From Ulota crispa (lineage: Eukaryota > Streptophyta > Bryopsida > Orthotrichales > Orthotrichaceae): a stretch of DNA of 64,000 nucleotides. The stretch covers positions 19,030,868 to 19,094,867 of the forward strand of contig OY987246.1 in the NCBI GenBank assembly GCA_963920765.1, read 5' to 3'. This document shows positions 11,398 through 23,589 of the stretch, piece after piece; within the stretch, counting starts at the first letter, position 1, and each line of letters begins with the position of its first letter. The position numbers and the translations under genes were made by a program. The notes below the pieces were generated by a model. The model had not been told where the DNA came from and searched no databases. It was given only the letters and a program-made list of their open reading frames with translations.

Positions 11398-12011
11398 CCC
11401 CTAAGCGCCCCACCTCCCCATATTTGGGCTCTCAAATTTTTGAAAGTATCAATTGTGGTCCTAATCTTGGCTGTATGCCCCCCAAGCAAGTACAGAGTGG
11501 AGCGGTTTAGGGTCACGCAGTACATGGTAGTGGCGATTTCCTACTGATTGCCTTCCGTGCTTGGTGTCACTATAATCTCATGGACTGAATTCAAGTTTTG
11601 CAACTTTTTGGAAAATTGGGGGCGTAGGAACAACTTGAACCATACGTGGCTTCTGGTGTATCTGCGATGTCATTTGTTGAACCTTCCCATGTTTGGGCTG
11701 ACTCATGCAGGTACTTGGTCCGTCAATTTCAGAGGTAGGGACCAAATGACCCAATTTCTAGATTTATTCAAAGTTCAAACCCCCCTCTTTTCACCCTATA
11801 TTTGAAAGTCAACACAACTTTGACTAGTATAACATCATAAACAATACAGTCACTATTTCTAAATTTCACACATTAGCTTCACTTCGTAGTCCTACCCGCC
11901 TTTCAACGGTCACCTCACACGGATCCCATTTTTCAGCCTCAAGTGATGCTTTGAATGAAATCATCTCCCCCTGGGCCCCGAAGTGCAAGACATGAGCTAA
12001 GCACTTAGGGG
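11398..12011. mobile_element. TTAA-flanked CCCC-ended MITE, copy a (614 bp)
   Basis: The termini CCCCTAAGCGC and GC(A)CTTAGGGG are inverted repeats, and TTAA lies directly outside both (11394-11397 and 12012-12015). The interior has no convincing protein-coding similarity. TTAA target duplication with CCC-starting ends is the signature of piggyBac-type (and Kolobok) transposition. A further AGGGTTAA directly outside the right end may be the residue of another element. Confidence 0.75.
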
Positions 12012-12015
12012 TTAA

Positions 12016-13502
12016 AGGGTTAAGAATTTACAAGGTTGTTGTGTGTAAACTCAAACAATTTTGATTCTTTTGGGTTTTTGGACCGGATGGTTTAATATAT
12101 GGATACATGACAAAAATAAACTCTATTAGTTTTATTTGTATAACATGACTAAAAAAAGAAAATCAAATATGCTAAAAAAAATATCATTGCAAGTGATCAT
12201 GAAAATTGGTACTCCCTCAATTTCAAGATATTTGTCCTATGTAAGAATAATTGCAAGACTCACAAGATTTCTTAGAGTTCTTTAAGTTTGACATATTATC
12301 TTGGATTTTTTTTTAACAGCAAAAGGTCATCATTAGAATGTGCTAATTCATATTACCTTGAGTACTTTTTGCCCTTCTATAATTAGATAAGAACCAACTT
12401 AGGAATGGTCAACAAGTAGCTTGATTATATAAACTTTACTTTACAACAATGTATGATGAGTACAATGGAGAACGTGCTGAAACAACAACAAAAACTTGCA
12501 CATATATTAACAAAAGGTTGGAACGTGATGGCAATCGCTAACCCCTATTAACCCCTACTGTGGTTAATGCCGATCCTCTCATTGAGAAGGCCCATGAAGT
12601 AGTTAACGACTCCTAGAAACTGTACAAGACAAGATAAAGATTAGATATTTTAAAGTACGTATGGACAGGAATACGAAATATTGGAAAAAAGTATTTGGCA
12701 ATGATCCTAAAATGCAAAAATATATACATCAGTACATGATATCCATTGCACAAATTGGCGTCTGCCACATGTGCTAAAAACATTAACTATTAGTTAGAGT
12801 ACATCCTATCTACAAGGAATTTCAGGCACCTGCAGCAAGTGTGAGCAGACTGTCAATTGTAAAAATTCAACAGATGAGGACAAAAACACATTTACAGCAT
12901 CACAATATATTTTGGCAACCGTAAAGATGCCAGTTTCACTAAGCAAAAACCTTCGTGTAGTTAGACTGACAGATTACCGCCACTGAACACACCAAAACAC
13001 GTACTAGTAGTGCAATGGTCAGAAACAATTACATCACATCTCATGGGTATCCTTCACAATCTCATTCAAAATATATGACGTCTGTATTCGTCAACAATGA
13101 ACATCTTGTAAGACGGTTCAACCCAGCATCCCACATTGAGGGACGATCTGTCTGACCACTTGCATGGAGTCTGGTGAATCCTATCCTATTTCAGCATGAA
13201 ATAAGATTGAATATTTATACACTATCTTCATCGTAATGCCTACAATCCGCGGATATAAAAAAATGAGGTCTATACAGGAAGAAATATTTGGATTGGGAAA
13301 AATACGCTCAACTGCAGTCTTGGGAGGAAATTGGAGAACCCAATTTGAACTTTCTGTGCAGTGGCGATTCAGTTTGGTGCTCACTGCCCAATATCCAGAT
13401 CAGTAGACACCTGGCTTGCACAATGACAAGCACGATGACATTATAGAGTGCACCAAACTTTGCTTCCAGATGAAGAAAAAGCGAAAAATCACTTTCAGGA
13501 GC
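12016..13502 (-). other. Intergenic DNA and probable 3' UTR of the PP2A gene
   Basis: No protein-coding signal. The part nearest 13502 is presumably the 3' untranslated region of the minus-strand PP2A gene; its polyadenylation site was not determined. Confidence 0.4.
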
Positions 13503-16500
13503 TTAGAACTCAAAAACATCGTCCAAGACTTCAGCACTGCCATCCATGTAGGCATCCTCACCGTCCTCCTCCATCGACAGACGGATGTACTCAGCATGCA
13601 CAAATCGGTCCCATTCAGTTAATGAAGGATCTTCCCTCTCCTGCAACAGAAATAAGCATACTCTTAGCCAGCAAGTTGAGAAGTCGACACAGTCGATAAA
13701 AATTTCAGTTTAGAAAGTAACATACTCCATACTAAAACAGCAGTTTCCAATAGATAAAAACGATAGAAATGAATATTCTTTACCTGTCTGATCAGAAACG
13801 GATCTCGAGTCTCAAATGCCACGAACTTGTTGAGATTAAAAAGTATGTTGAAAAAATTTCCAGAAAGTTTACAGTTCTTCAAATCCCTAAGAGTAAGATA
13901 GCCTTCCACCTAAAATCCAATGAGTGATGTGAAGTAAGTCCCAATGGTAAAGAGGCAATGAGTTCGTAAGAGAATGTTGCAACATAGATTTCATGGATTC
14001 ATTGCCTAGAGAAAGCAAGCATCGTCTTTCTACAACAGATTCGCATAGTTCTGAAGTTTAATACTGCACAGGTCATCTAATACCACACTCAGATTACCTT
14101 AGGATGAATCATGTCACACATTTGGCAAACCACGTCCTCAAACAGAACAGGCTCTTGCGCCATGCACTCCATCCGATGCAACTGCTCTTCGTAAAAATAA
14201 CGCATTTCATTTGAAGTGATCACACCATTGCAGTCGAGGTCCACACATTTAAACCTGATCCCACATTATCACGTGTCAGCCTATATTAGAAATAGCAGAC
14301 ACCCAAATAGCTTATTCTTTAAGAGAAGAGCGAGCAAGTTGCAAAGAAAACGAATGAAGGACAAACTTACCAATATTCAAGGCTAGCATCTGACGACTTG
14401 TCTTCTTCAGACAATATGAACCACACAAAGTCTTCATACCCCATCTTTCCTTCAACTCCGCTTGTAAACTTTCTTGGCACCTATCAAAAACAAACAAACT
14501 CTATAAGCAAGCCCCAGTAAAGCTCCAGTCAAGTGAAAGAGATACATCAATAAAGCTGCAAATATAAGAGAAGCATTTACTCAAGTGAGCAACTACAGCA
14601 GGTTTAGTTGCATGAGTTTTAACAAATACAAAAAACACAGATATCAATAAAAAATAATTGAATTTAATGCCATAGTCTTTACTTCCTATCCACCCTTCAA
14701 ACGCTACAAGACACATACAAAAACTTCATACCTGAGAGAAAATACGCTCCACAATTCGATATGTAAGTGCGTGGTTACCATATCGCAACAGGTCATCCTT
14801 GTCAATGAGAAAGTCATGATCGGTGTCCAACTCCCAGAACTTGCAGTAAATAACATAGAAGTGTTCATACGAAAAATATCTGCACTCCACAACATTTATC
14901 CAAAGCATGTCAATTCTCATGATCACAATTGAAAATGACGTAAAAGGAAAACACATGGTACTTGGCAAAAAGAATAAGAGAGTCACAACACATTCATTTC
15001 ACAAACAACGAAACACGCCACCACAGTAGTAGCTGCTTCCTAAATTAAAATTTTCATTCACAAGTCTGAACCCTGTAAATACCAGGTAACACTCACTTTA
15101 GCACTTTGTTGATGTCCTCCTCCAAATCAACTCGCTGCAAGGCAGCAACTAGATTGCTTTGCTTGATTTCTCTAAGCTGCAACCGGCCGTTCCCAGCCTT
15201 ATTACAATGATAGAAAATTCTAAATATCACTGTTTCAGCTGCAAAGATTGCCAAGTGCACATCCCATGACAAAGGTTAGATAAATATCACAACTTTGATT
15301 CGTCGAAAAACATAATTACACCAGTCAAGAAAAGTCAAAGCACGAAAGCAAAATTAAATATTTTTAGTGATATGAATAATGCAATGGTCACCACAAACTT
15401 GACGGAAACCCATACGCTAGGAACAAACAGAGTTTGCAGGTAAGCTGACAGAGATTGTATACCATATCTATCTTGAAACTCAGGGGTATCGTGGAGAAAC
15501 TCTAAACCGTGGTGCGTCGACAAGAGCTCCCGCAAGATGGGTCTAAAATCATCCTGAGCACGTTAAAAAGGTCATCGTCAGTTTCTCAAATTGCAAGATG
15601 AAACGATTCTTCATATGTAATCGAATTCTATGTGTTCCCACCCAAGTCTCAGAACTAGACGAACAACACTGAGGTTAACCATTTAGAGCCAATATAACCT
15701 CAGAAGTTACCATGTTGGTTAAACTTACAGTTTCAAACTTAATATCTAATATATATTTAAGCCCAACTATTCAATCAATGCTAATGGAGCTAACACTTAA
15801 ATATCACAAAGGACCCCTAGGGTTGACTGTTCAGTCAATTTTGGAGATCAGTAACGTCTAATGGTTAGGTATCTACTGCAATTACAAATCTAAAAAGGCC
15901 CAAAAAATAAGCCTGAAACTATGATGTGCAAGCCTCATCAATCGAAGATCAAAGATACACTGTAACTCTACTAAACCAACACACATTTTACTATCAGAAC
16001 TATAAAATTGATTTCTCTGCTTAAATAATCACTGATAAACTATCATCAAAAGCTTAAAACTTCATTAATGCTACAAATGGTAGTAGAAAATTCTGAGATT
16101 TATGCAATGAATAGAAGGCATACACATAATGCATTGGTAATTTCACAAAATAAACTTGTGAGTTTGAAAGGTTACAAGAGTATAAGCTTTGATTCAACTC
16201 TTAATTTTAGCTTCTAGGCTTTTAGAGGTTGAGATACAAAAACTAGACAACTAGTACAACAAAACCTACCTGTGTGAGATAATCTTTATCCTCCTGCTTC
16301 AGAACTGAAAATATTCGTGTTGCACCATCAGCTGTCAGCATATTCTGATTGAGCCAATACTCTATTAATCTCTCCCTGCAACGCAAGCATAGGTACGATT
16401 GTCAACCTCAATTACTTGGCCTAGACATTCACATCAAATGAGACAATTACTGCAATCTCCTTTTAACACATATTGTAAAACGAGAATAGAAAGCAAACGG

Positions 16501-18674
16501 GACATATCTTGAATAATAAAGAAGAATCAATGGAGGAATACAAGAATCCAGGCTGCTAAACATGTTGGCTGGTAGTCAAAAAACCCCAAGTGTCATGCAC
16601 GAACCAGCTAATCACCAATCCAGCCATGTACATACCAGCAGTAAACTAAAAGAGAAATTAAAAGCTGAATATCACCTAAATGTCCCTGTAAGACTAGATT
16701 TCTAGGGAAAAACCTATGCCCTAAAAGTTTTGGAAGATTTGAGCATACTTACTTGGTGACCAATCCAGTGTTGTTGACGTCAAGCTTCTTAAATAATATG
16801 CTCGAGAAGAAGGATGGCAACTTACATATCTCCTTCGTTACTGGCATGAATGCTGCTGACACAAACAGGCTGATGCATGAGAACAATGCTTTCAACCAAC
16901 ACTCTTGCACTTGCCATAATGAATAATTGTGCATACAATACAGCATATTGTTACAAGATGAACAAATTGATCTTTAAAAAGAAAATTTAGAATTTGCTTG
17001 ATTTCATTTACACAGGTAGTAACGAACCTGAAAGTGGTAGACCATCAGTATGACCAGAGAATATCTGGTTCACGCTATTCAGACATTCCAAGAACACTTC
17101 TTTTGAGGCAGGTGCTCCTTTAGGAAAATAAAACTGCAAAGAACAAGTGATCCACCATCCAGACTCATCAGTACAAGCTTAAAAATATAGTCTGTCGATC
17201 AAATGATACGTCAGATCTATATGAGGCATGCTCACCGAGGAAATATTAGTATCCAAGTAAGAATAATAATGTTGAAACTCTTGGCACATAATTACCAAAA
17301 GCCGTGTGCAGTCCTCTAAGTTGAGCCTTACAAGCAGAGCAATGCTGATTTATTATACGAACTAAAATTATACTCTTTACATGCAGAGACCTTTTAATGG
17401 TCTTCAACTACAAGTAAAGTTTTTCAGCACCACACGACCTGAACCATACAATCAACCCATTCAAGAAGATTGTATGCCAGTATCGATGGCCAACCTGTGA
17501 GATACCTGAGGAATGACTTCTCGAATTGGATCACTGGATCTACTTAAGGGGGAACCAGAGATGGTGTGTTCACTGAAGCGCCTGTAAGATCTTGGTGAGA
17601 GTTGGGAGCCTCTAGGTGACAGTGGTGGAGTAGAACCCTCCTTCAATATCGCAGGATTAATCGATAAAGTAGAACTGCCTTGATTTTCTGGTGGTGTTTC
17701 GTCATGCGCTTCTTGGAGCAATGCCATGACCTGATTACAACAAGAAAGAAACAAAAAATATAGTAGAAACAATGAGAGCAGTAAATAAACAAGCAATAGC
17801 GACACAGTTCCATCCAACTTCTATCGAAAGTTAGAGCCTGGATCGAGCTTCTTCATGCAATGCCTTGAACTTAAACATCCGACACATCGTTAAAATGTAA
17901 TTATAATCCATGAGATAGAAGTAAATAGCCACAAAGAGTTCAACTACTAGTTCGCAAGCACCCGGAACCCAAGCAAATAATTTAAGCAAGCCTAAAATAA
18001 GACCTAAGTTACCATGAACTAAGAGTACATAGAGCTACTTGAACATAGGTGTTCGGATAGTTACAAATTCATATAAAAACCTTCTGCACATGGTCACATA
18101 ATAATTGAACAACCTAAAGATGACAATTTTAGGAACAGACTGAACAAATCCAGTACCATCGTAGTCACTTCTCTCTTAAATTCCGCTCGAAGTTCACGTG
18201 ATGTGCAAAGAGAGCTATATGTGATGAGTATGAGAAACTAATAGCTAAGAGAGTGGCAAGTGAAAGGCTGATTGACAATCAGAGTGAATACTGGTGGACT
18301 CTGAAGGTCACTAGCACCTATCACCAAACTCGTAGCAAACTATGCACGGAAAAAGGAACTTTTTGCAAACGAAAACCTAGTAAACCACGGACTTGACTAA
18401 ATAAAGTAGGTGATAGGAAACCGAAAAAGTCGACGGAAGGAACTAAAAGAAACTCGACAAGCAAATAAGCTGAATCACGATGGAAAATTATTAAGTACGT
18501 GCACAGAAGAGTACTTACCACACTCTGAGCGTCCGGAAGAGAAAGCCATTGTGTGAAGAGGTCGTCAAGAATCTTTTCGGTAGCTGATTTGCCAGAAGAA
18601 GACGGTAGGTCTTGTGGTAGGCACAACAATTGAGAATCTAAGATGCCTACGTCAACAACCATGGGTGACTCCAT
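13503..18674 (-). CDS. PP2A B''-type regulatory subunit, 12 exons, 534 aa
   Basis: Regulatory subunit that steers the protein phosphatase 2A A/C core to its substrates; the B'' class binds calcium. Exons (minus strand): 18674-18519, 17730-17506, 17133-17028, 16852-16753, 16375-16270, 15553-15463, 15238-15097, 14879-14732, 14480-14371, 14254-14098, 13909-13784, 13640-13503. All introns are GT-AG, phases agree, and the 1605-nt sum gives 534 aa, close to plant homologues (~540). Two EF-hands are clear: [12 protein letters not shown] (residues 327-338) and [12 protein letters not shown] (400-411). Other family motifs are [47 protein letters not shown] and [11 protein letters not shown]. The start ATG is the first in exon 1, in a [10 protein letters not shown] context like other plant members. 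Exon 4 has a tandem CAGCAG acceptor. No break was found, so the gene looks functional. Confidence 0.95.
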
Positions 18675-19720
18675 CGCTCATGTGAAGCAATCACTCAAGC
18701 GATTAATATAACTTCGCCGCTTCTTTCGATAAGACCAAAGTTAACCTTCAACGATCTTCGAGTATATTAAGCACAGACACAGCAAATTATCAAGGGTTTC
18801 CTGACAACGATTTGGTTCCACAATCACGTCCGCACTTGAAAATCTTCACCAATCAACTCTACACGCTGCATACAAATAGACACAAATTAAAAAAGCGCGT
18901 CCAAATTAGAAAAACTAAGACATCCAGCCCTACAACTAGAATCAAACATGCTGCCGCTCGCTCTACGAGCAATAATTATCTCTTCGAGTAAGAAAGGCAA
19001 CAATCAACGCCAACCAAACCAAAACCAACGCCGAGTTCACACACCTAATAAAACAAAACAGTAATACGGCAAAGAAGAACGAAACAAGAAGACTAAACTC
19101 CAAGAGAAAGCCAAAAAAGTAACCACATCTACCTACCTAACGCTTCCAGCCGAGAAATTCCTCAAAGCCAAAGCAAGAGATTAGAAACACGAACCACAAG
19201 CAAAAGTACTAAAGCCTCGAATTGGAAACGCCACAAACACAAACAGATCTCATACGTCCTCTCACACCTTAATCCACCTAATCTAAAAATCTCTTCACAA
19301 AACTTCAACCTCTAGCGCTTTTTTTAAAGATACTAGCAAAAGAACAAAGGAGAGCAGACTAACCTGGCGCAAACTAAAAACTAAAAAGAGGCAGCCGCAC
19401 CAAAACCAAAACGCAGCAACGAGTCGGAGAAAGAAGCGATTGCCGCACAGGTTGCACAGGTTTGAATGAGCGCAAAAATAGCTCCAAAGCAAGCCACAAG
19501 CACCGATTAAAACCACAAAGGGAAGAAAGAAAGGTCGACGAGCAAGCAGTACGTGGCGGTCGGAGTCTTCGAAGGACGGTGGAAGGCGACGGAGCAAGGA
19601 CGAATAAGCTTAAGCTTAGTCAGAAACAAAAGGAGAACAGAAGAGAGAGAGAGAGTTGTCTGCGAAACCGCCACTCAAGTTCACAACAACAAAACAAAGA
19701 CAAAGAAAGAAAGCAAAGCG
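18675..19720 (-). promoter_or_regulatory. PP2A gene 5' UTR with a leader intron
   Basis: A pyrimidine-rich stretch (about 19720-19364, minus strand) ends in CCAG|GTTAG, a good splice donor. A matching acceptor, CTATTTGTATGCAG, ends at 18866. This predicts a ~498-bp leader intron (19363-18866) and a second UTR exon, 18865-18675, before the ATG. The transcription start near 19720 is a guess from base composition. Confidence 0.5.
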
Positions 19721-20145
19721 ATTATAAGGGGAATCCATGTGGCCTTTCGGCAGAGGCTCCTCCTCTCTGGAACAGTTCAAAAGGCGTCTATTTTTATTTT
19801 ATTTTAAGTTTTCCTATAGTTTTCCTAAAAGTTTTGAATAAAAAGTCAGGGATCCTCTGTGCTGCCGCACTGTTGCTCTGCCGCACTTCCTGGCTGGCAT
19901 TGACGGAATCTGTCAACAAACTTTGAGATTCGAATTCTACGCAATTGCTACTGCTACTTTTTTATAACGGAATTAACTTAGCTGACGCCTGCCTCCGAGG
20001 CTCCTCCAGGCAGGCTCCTGCTGCTTGCTCCTCTCCCGTGACCTGTGCCGCTGTGACCCTTGCGAGTGCGAGGCTGCGACCAGGTCCTCCAAAACTAACT
20101 GCGAAAAGCTCTGCGAAAAGCTCTGCGAAAAGCTGTGAGAGGAAC

Positions 20146-20394
20146 TCTGAGGAACTCTTGCCAAGGGGCCGTATTACCGCCGTCGGAGCGCATTCACACA
20201 GCAACCACACTGCCGGATGTGGAAGATGGGGGCGGGTATCAACCCAGCCGTACATGGTAGTGGGCAGTTCTCAACTCTGAGGAACTCTGCGAGGGGGCCG
20301 TATTACCGCCGTCGTAGTGCATTCACAGGGCGTTCACACAGCCGGATGTGGACCACGGGCTGGTATCGACCACATGGTAGTGGGGCAATTCTCA
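20146..20394. repeat. GC-rich direct duplication upstream of PP2A gene
   Basis: Two ~120-bp direct copies (about 20151-20274 and 20281-20394) share GGGGCCGTATTACCGCCGTC, CATTCACA, GCCGGATGTGGA and CATGGTAGTGGG. A short GCGAAAAGCTCT triplication precedes them (20101-20134). The block is much richer in GC than its surroundings and lies upstream of the PP2A transcription unit. Confidence 0.75.
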
Positions 20395-20550
20395 AGTTCC
20401 TCTGGCAAGTCTGGAACGTTCCAAGAACCCGTTATTGTAAAAAGCAATCATACATGTGATGATACGATGACACTTGTATTTTTTTCACTTCTTTGAACCA
20501 AGGAGCCTTTCATTGTCTTCATTTTACTCGGAAATGTGTGAAGGGAAGTA

Positions 20551-20859
20551 AGGTAGTGTGCTCATAAATGGACCATCTCAGGGCTGAAACTGAATTTTTG
20601 GGAGGTGTGACTTTTTGAAAGATTTTTCAAGAAACTTTCCTTGAAATATAAGAGGAATTGACATCTAATCCAAGTTATTTCATATTTTTTGGAGCTTTAC
20701 AGAATTATTTGTGAAATTTTGAAGTGGAAAGGTCACAGGTCTTTAAAATGGTTCACCTCCTCAAATGTACAAGTAGCCTATGAAACAACATGTACAAACT
20801 CAAGACATTTGAGCAGGTGAACAATTTTTGGGGGTGAACCATTTTAGAGCACACTACCT
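20551..20859. mobile_element. TA-flanked AGGTAG MITE, type A, copy 1
   Basis: AGGTAG...CTACCT termini are flanked by TA on both sides, a Tc1/mariner (Stowaway)-type target. The interior, with GGGCTGAAACTGAATTTT and an internal palindrome around CACCTCCTCAAATGTAC, is shared with copies at 39472-39797 and 57460-57785. Non-coding. Confidence 0.8.
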
Positions 20860-20870
20860 TATTGATCCAA

Positions 20871-21330
20871 GGGAAAATTTTATGGATATCCCTGAAGTTT
20901 GCCGTATCTATATAGTGTATAGATACCCTTGGTTTTTTATCCTTGGACCATAATTTTCAAGTGTTTGTACTATTGTGCATGCCACTTCTTTCTTCCTTGT
21001 GCACATGCTACTTCTTTTTGTTCTATTGCACTCATTGCTTTAACATTGGTCATGAAAGATATTGCGTACGTCACTAGGAGAAATACGGTAATAAACAATT
21101 AGGTCACAACAACTGAACAACTATACAACAACTATGTAATGATTACAAAATGACTCAATTACAGTTGTGCAATTGTTGTGACCTAGTTGTTTATTGCATG
21201 TTTTTCTTCTAGTGGCATAACAAAACAAACACTTGAAAACTATGGTCCAAGAATATTTGTGCATTTTCTGAAAAATCAAGGGTATTTGTACAAATATGAC
21301 AAACTTTGGGAGTATCTATAAAAATTTGCC
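20871..21330. mobile_element. GGGAAAATTT MITE, copy 1, with nested element
   Basis: Inverted termini GGGAAAATTTTATGGATA and its diverged complement bound 460 bp. The flanks share GATCCAA, consistent with an 8-9 bp target duplication as in Mutator-like elements. A second copy is at 50147-50468. At the centre of this copy lies a separate 143-bp inverted-repeat element (21072-21214), absent from the second copy. Confidence 0.7.
21072..21214. mobile_element. CACTAG-ended small element nested in MITE
   Basis: The termini CACTAGGAGAAA and its inverted partner (TTTCTTCTAGTG) continue into a long arm, AATAAACAA(T/C)TAGGTCACAACAA, so the whole element folds as a hairpin. The CACTA-like ends suggest a CACTA-class miniature element, but no 3-bp target duplication could be shown. 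Confidence 0.55.
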
Positions 21331-21882
21331 CCGATCCAAATTAATGGCCAAATTTCACTAGAAAAAAAAAGCATTGGATGGCACATAATGGTATAATAAT
21401 TTGGAATCCAAAGTATTTTGGATACATTGCAAGAAGGTCAATGAACCTTATAATAAGTGTGGATACTTTATATATTATAATGGATTATCAAGTGCCACAT
21501 TTATCTAATTTGAACTATTCCTGCAATTTTTGACTATTTGGGCATTTCATTTATTATTGTATTTTGCAAAACATTGGCATGTCTCTTGATTTTTAGGCAA
21601 AACATCCAAACATCTCTCAATTTGTGAGCAAATGAGGTCTTCCCATGTATAAGCAAAACTTCAAACTTTCTTCAAAAAATTTGAACATGATACCTCCAAA
21701 ATTGATAAGAATGGATTCTTTTGTCTAAAATTTTGGACTCTCTGGATTAGACATTTAGTTGCATGTGGCATTTGAGGAATTGGAAGCTAATAGCAATGAT
21801 ATTTATGTTTAATTGGTTGCATGTTACATCTCTTACACATATGATCACAACTATGCCTTGTGTATTTTTTTTTGTAACATTT

Positions 21883-22031
21883 TGAAACCTCATGAAACCT
21901 CATGAAACCTTTTAAAACCTCCTTGAACCCTATGGAACCTCATGAAACCTACTTGAACCTTTTAGAAAGTCGTGAACCCTATGAAACCTCATGAAACCTT
22001 TTGAAATCTTTTGGAACCTTTTGGAACCTTC
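21883..22031. repeat. Degenerate ~11-bp tandem repeat (GAAACCTCAT)
   Basis: About a dozen imperfect repeats of GAAACCTCAT or GAACCTTTTG. The flanks (21333-21880 and 22032-22486) show nothing recognisable. Confidence 0.75.
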
Positions 22032-22486
22032 CAAAATTATTTGGGACCTTTGTAAATGTTGCTAAGAAGTAGTCTCTAAAGTTAAGAGTTTCTAAAAAAG
22101 CTTTTATGTTGAGAATGATTTCCACAATCTTCTTGAGTTTGTAGAAGCTTCTAAAAGAGCTTATTAATTATGAGCGTATAGGAGTCAAGGCTAAGGTAAT
22201 TCTCAATCTCAACAATGCATTTCTTGTTAAACTCACCAATTTTGGTATTATTTGTGGATTTATTTTTGTAAGCCAAGTGTATTTAGTTATACTTTCTCCA
22301 AACCTCCTTTGCCGTGCCTTGAGTTCTCATTCTAGATTCCTTAAAAAGAAACTTGTTTTGTCTTGCATCTATTACATCCGATACACATAAACCATGGCAT
22401 CTCTTAATCCTAGTTGAAATCAAATGTAGAAGTAAAATCCAACACAATCTCCTCATAACTCAAACTCTTTCATCATGAAATAACTA

Positions 22487-22800
22487 AGGTAGGAGCACCC
22501 ATAAGCGTCATTTTAAGGATTTTGAACATGACAAGTATTAACAAACAGCTAGTAGAATATAGGATCTTGTTAAGAACAAAAAAATATTGAGTTTGCACTT
22601 TCAAATGTAATATTTGGATACTGAGAGAATAAGTTGTGAATTTTTTAAAAGCAAATTGCCATTGCACCCATAACCAACACTAAGATTTCATGTTCACATG
22701 TTGTACATCCTTGTAATTACATCTATTCATTTCCACACATTTTCCAAGATTTTGGAGGTGACGGTTATGAGGACATTAACGCTTATGGGTGTTCCTACCT
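22487..22800. mobile_element. TA-flanked AGGTAG MITE, type B, copy 1 (314 bp)
   Basis: Ends AGGTAGGAGCACCCATAAGC and GCTTATGGGTGTTCCTACCT are inverted repeats flanked by TA. A copy of identical length (314 bp) is at 41984-42297 and a longer relative at 32176-32568. It shares only the outer AGGTAGG with the type A family. Confidence 0.8.
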
Positions 22801-22996
22801 TACACCTTCTTTTAACACTTCATGGGTTATTGACCTCATTACAACACATCAAAATGCTTTATTCAAATTGATTTAATGACAATAATGCCCCCACATTTTT
22901 GTTAAGACAATATTATAATTAAGCACTCCTACCTTAAGGCTTCCGTCACAAAGCCAAGTCTCTCACAACAACTAATGCAATGGGTAAATGTGTTAA

Positions 22997-23299
22997 CCCT
23001 TAAACGTCCCAAGGGCATAGTAGATACATTGTTGTATATTTGGCATTTGCTACCAACAAGAAATTTTAACTTGGGATCTCAAATAGCTTACTAGAATTGC
23101 GTTTATCTATATTCTAACTTCTTTTTTGACCTAAAATGTAGTAGAGGTGTGGATCCATTTCAAATACAAGAAAAATACCTTGTCTTGTATTGGTCGCAAA
23201 GGGCCTTTCAAACGTTTAACCCCTCAACGCCTTAGGTACCACGAAGTACACGGAAAATGCAGCCAAAATTCTGCTGCTAGAGCATTGAGGGGTTAAGGG
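22997..23299. mobile_element. TTAA-flanked MITE, copy b, containing copy c
   Basis: Left end CCCTTAAACGTCC and right end (reconstructed across the insertion) share CCCTTAAACGT. TTAA lies outside both ends (22993-22996 and 23300-23303). The right terminal repeat is split at its own internal TTAA by a 73-bp relative. Without the insert the element would be about 226 bp. Confidence 0.75.
23220..23292. mobile_element. 73-bp TTAA micro-element, copy c
   Basis: Ends CCCCTCAACGC and GCATTGAGGGG with TTAA on both sides (23216-23219, 23293-23296). It sits inside the terminal repeat of copy b. At 73 bp it is little more than two terminal repeats. Confidence 0.75.
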
Positions 23300-23376
23300 T
23301 TAAAGTGCCTCCTTCATTTTTTCTGTGAATAGCACTTAGTTGACTACTCTATAAACTTCCACTCTGGTCTTATGTA

Positions 23377-23586
23377 GTGCAAGACACTTATAACCAACAA
23401 CTATTGGCCAAACAAGAAATACTAAAGCACAACACATATACCAATTAGCTCAAAAGCAATTCCACCATCAAGTGGGACAAACCCTAAGCTTCATCTTGGT
23501 GGACTCAAAATTTTGATAACTTTTTTTTGACAAAGCCTTAGGCTAACCACTTGAATTGGGAGTTGTTGGTTATAAATGTCATGCAC
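23377..23586. mobile_element. MITE, GTGC-ended family, copy 2 (210 bp)
   Basis: Inverted ends GTGCAAGACACTTATAACC and GGTTATAAATGTCATGCAC. The interior has AAGCTTCATCTTGGTGGA and CAAAGCCTTAGGCTAACCAC, shared with the copies at 38141 and 51650. Confidence 0.8.
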
Positions 23587-23589
23587 CAT

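Noticed and set aside
19462-19926. 154-codon plus-strand frame rich in Lys, Arg and Gln
   Set aside because: It is antisense to the pyrimidine-rich 5' UTR of the PP2A gene, which explains its purine-rich codons; no family resemblance.
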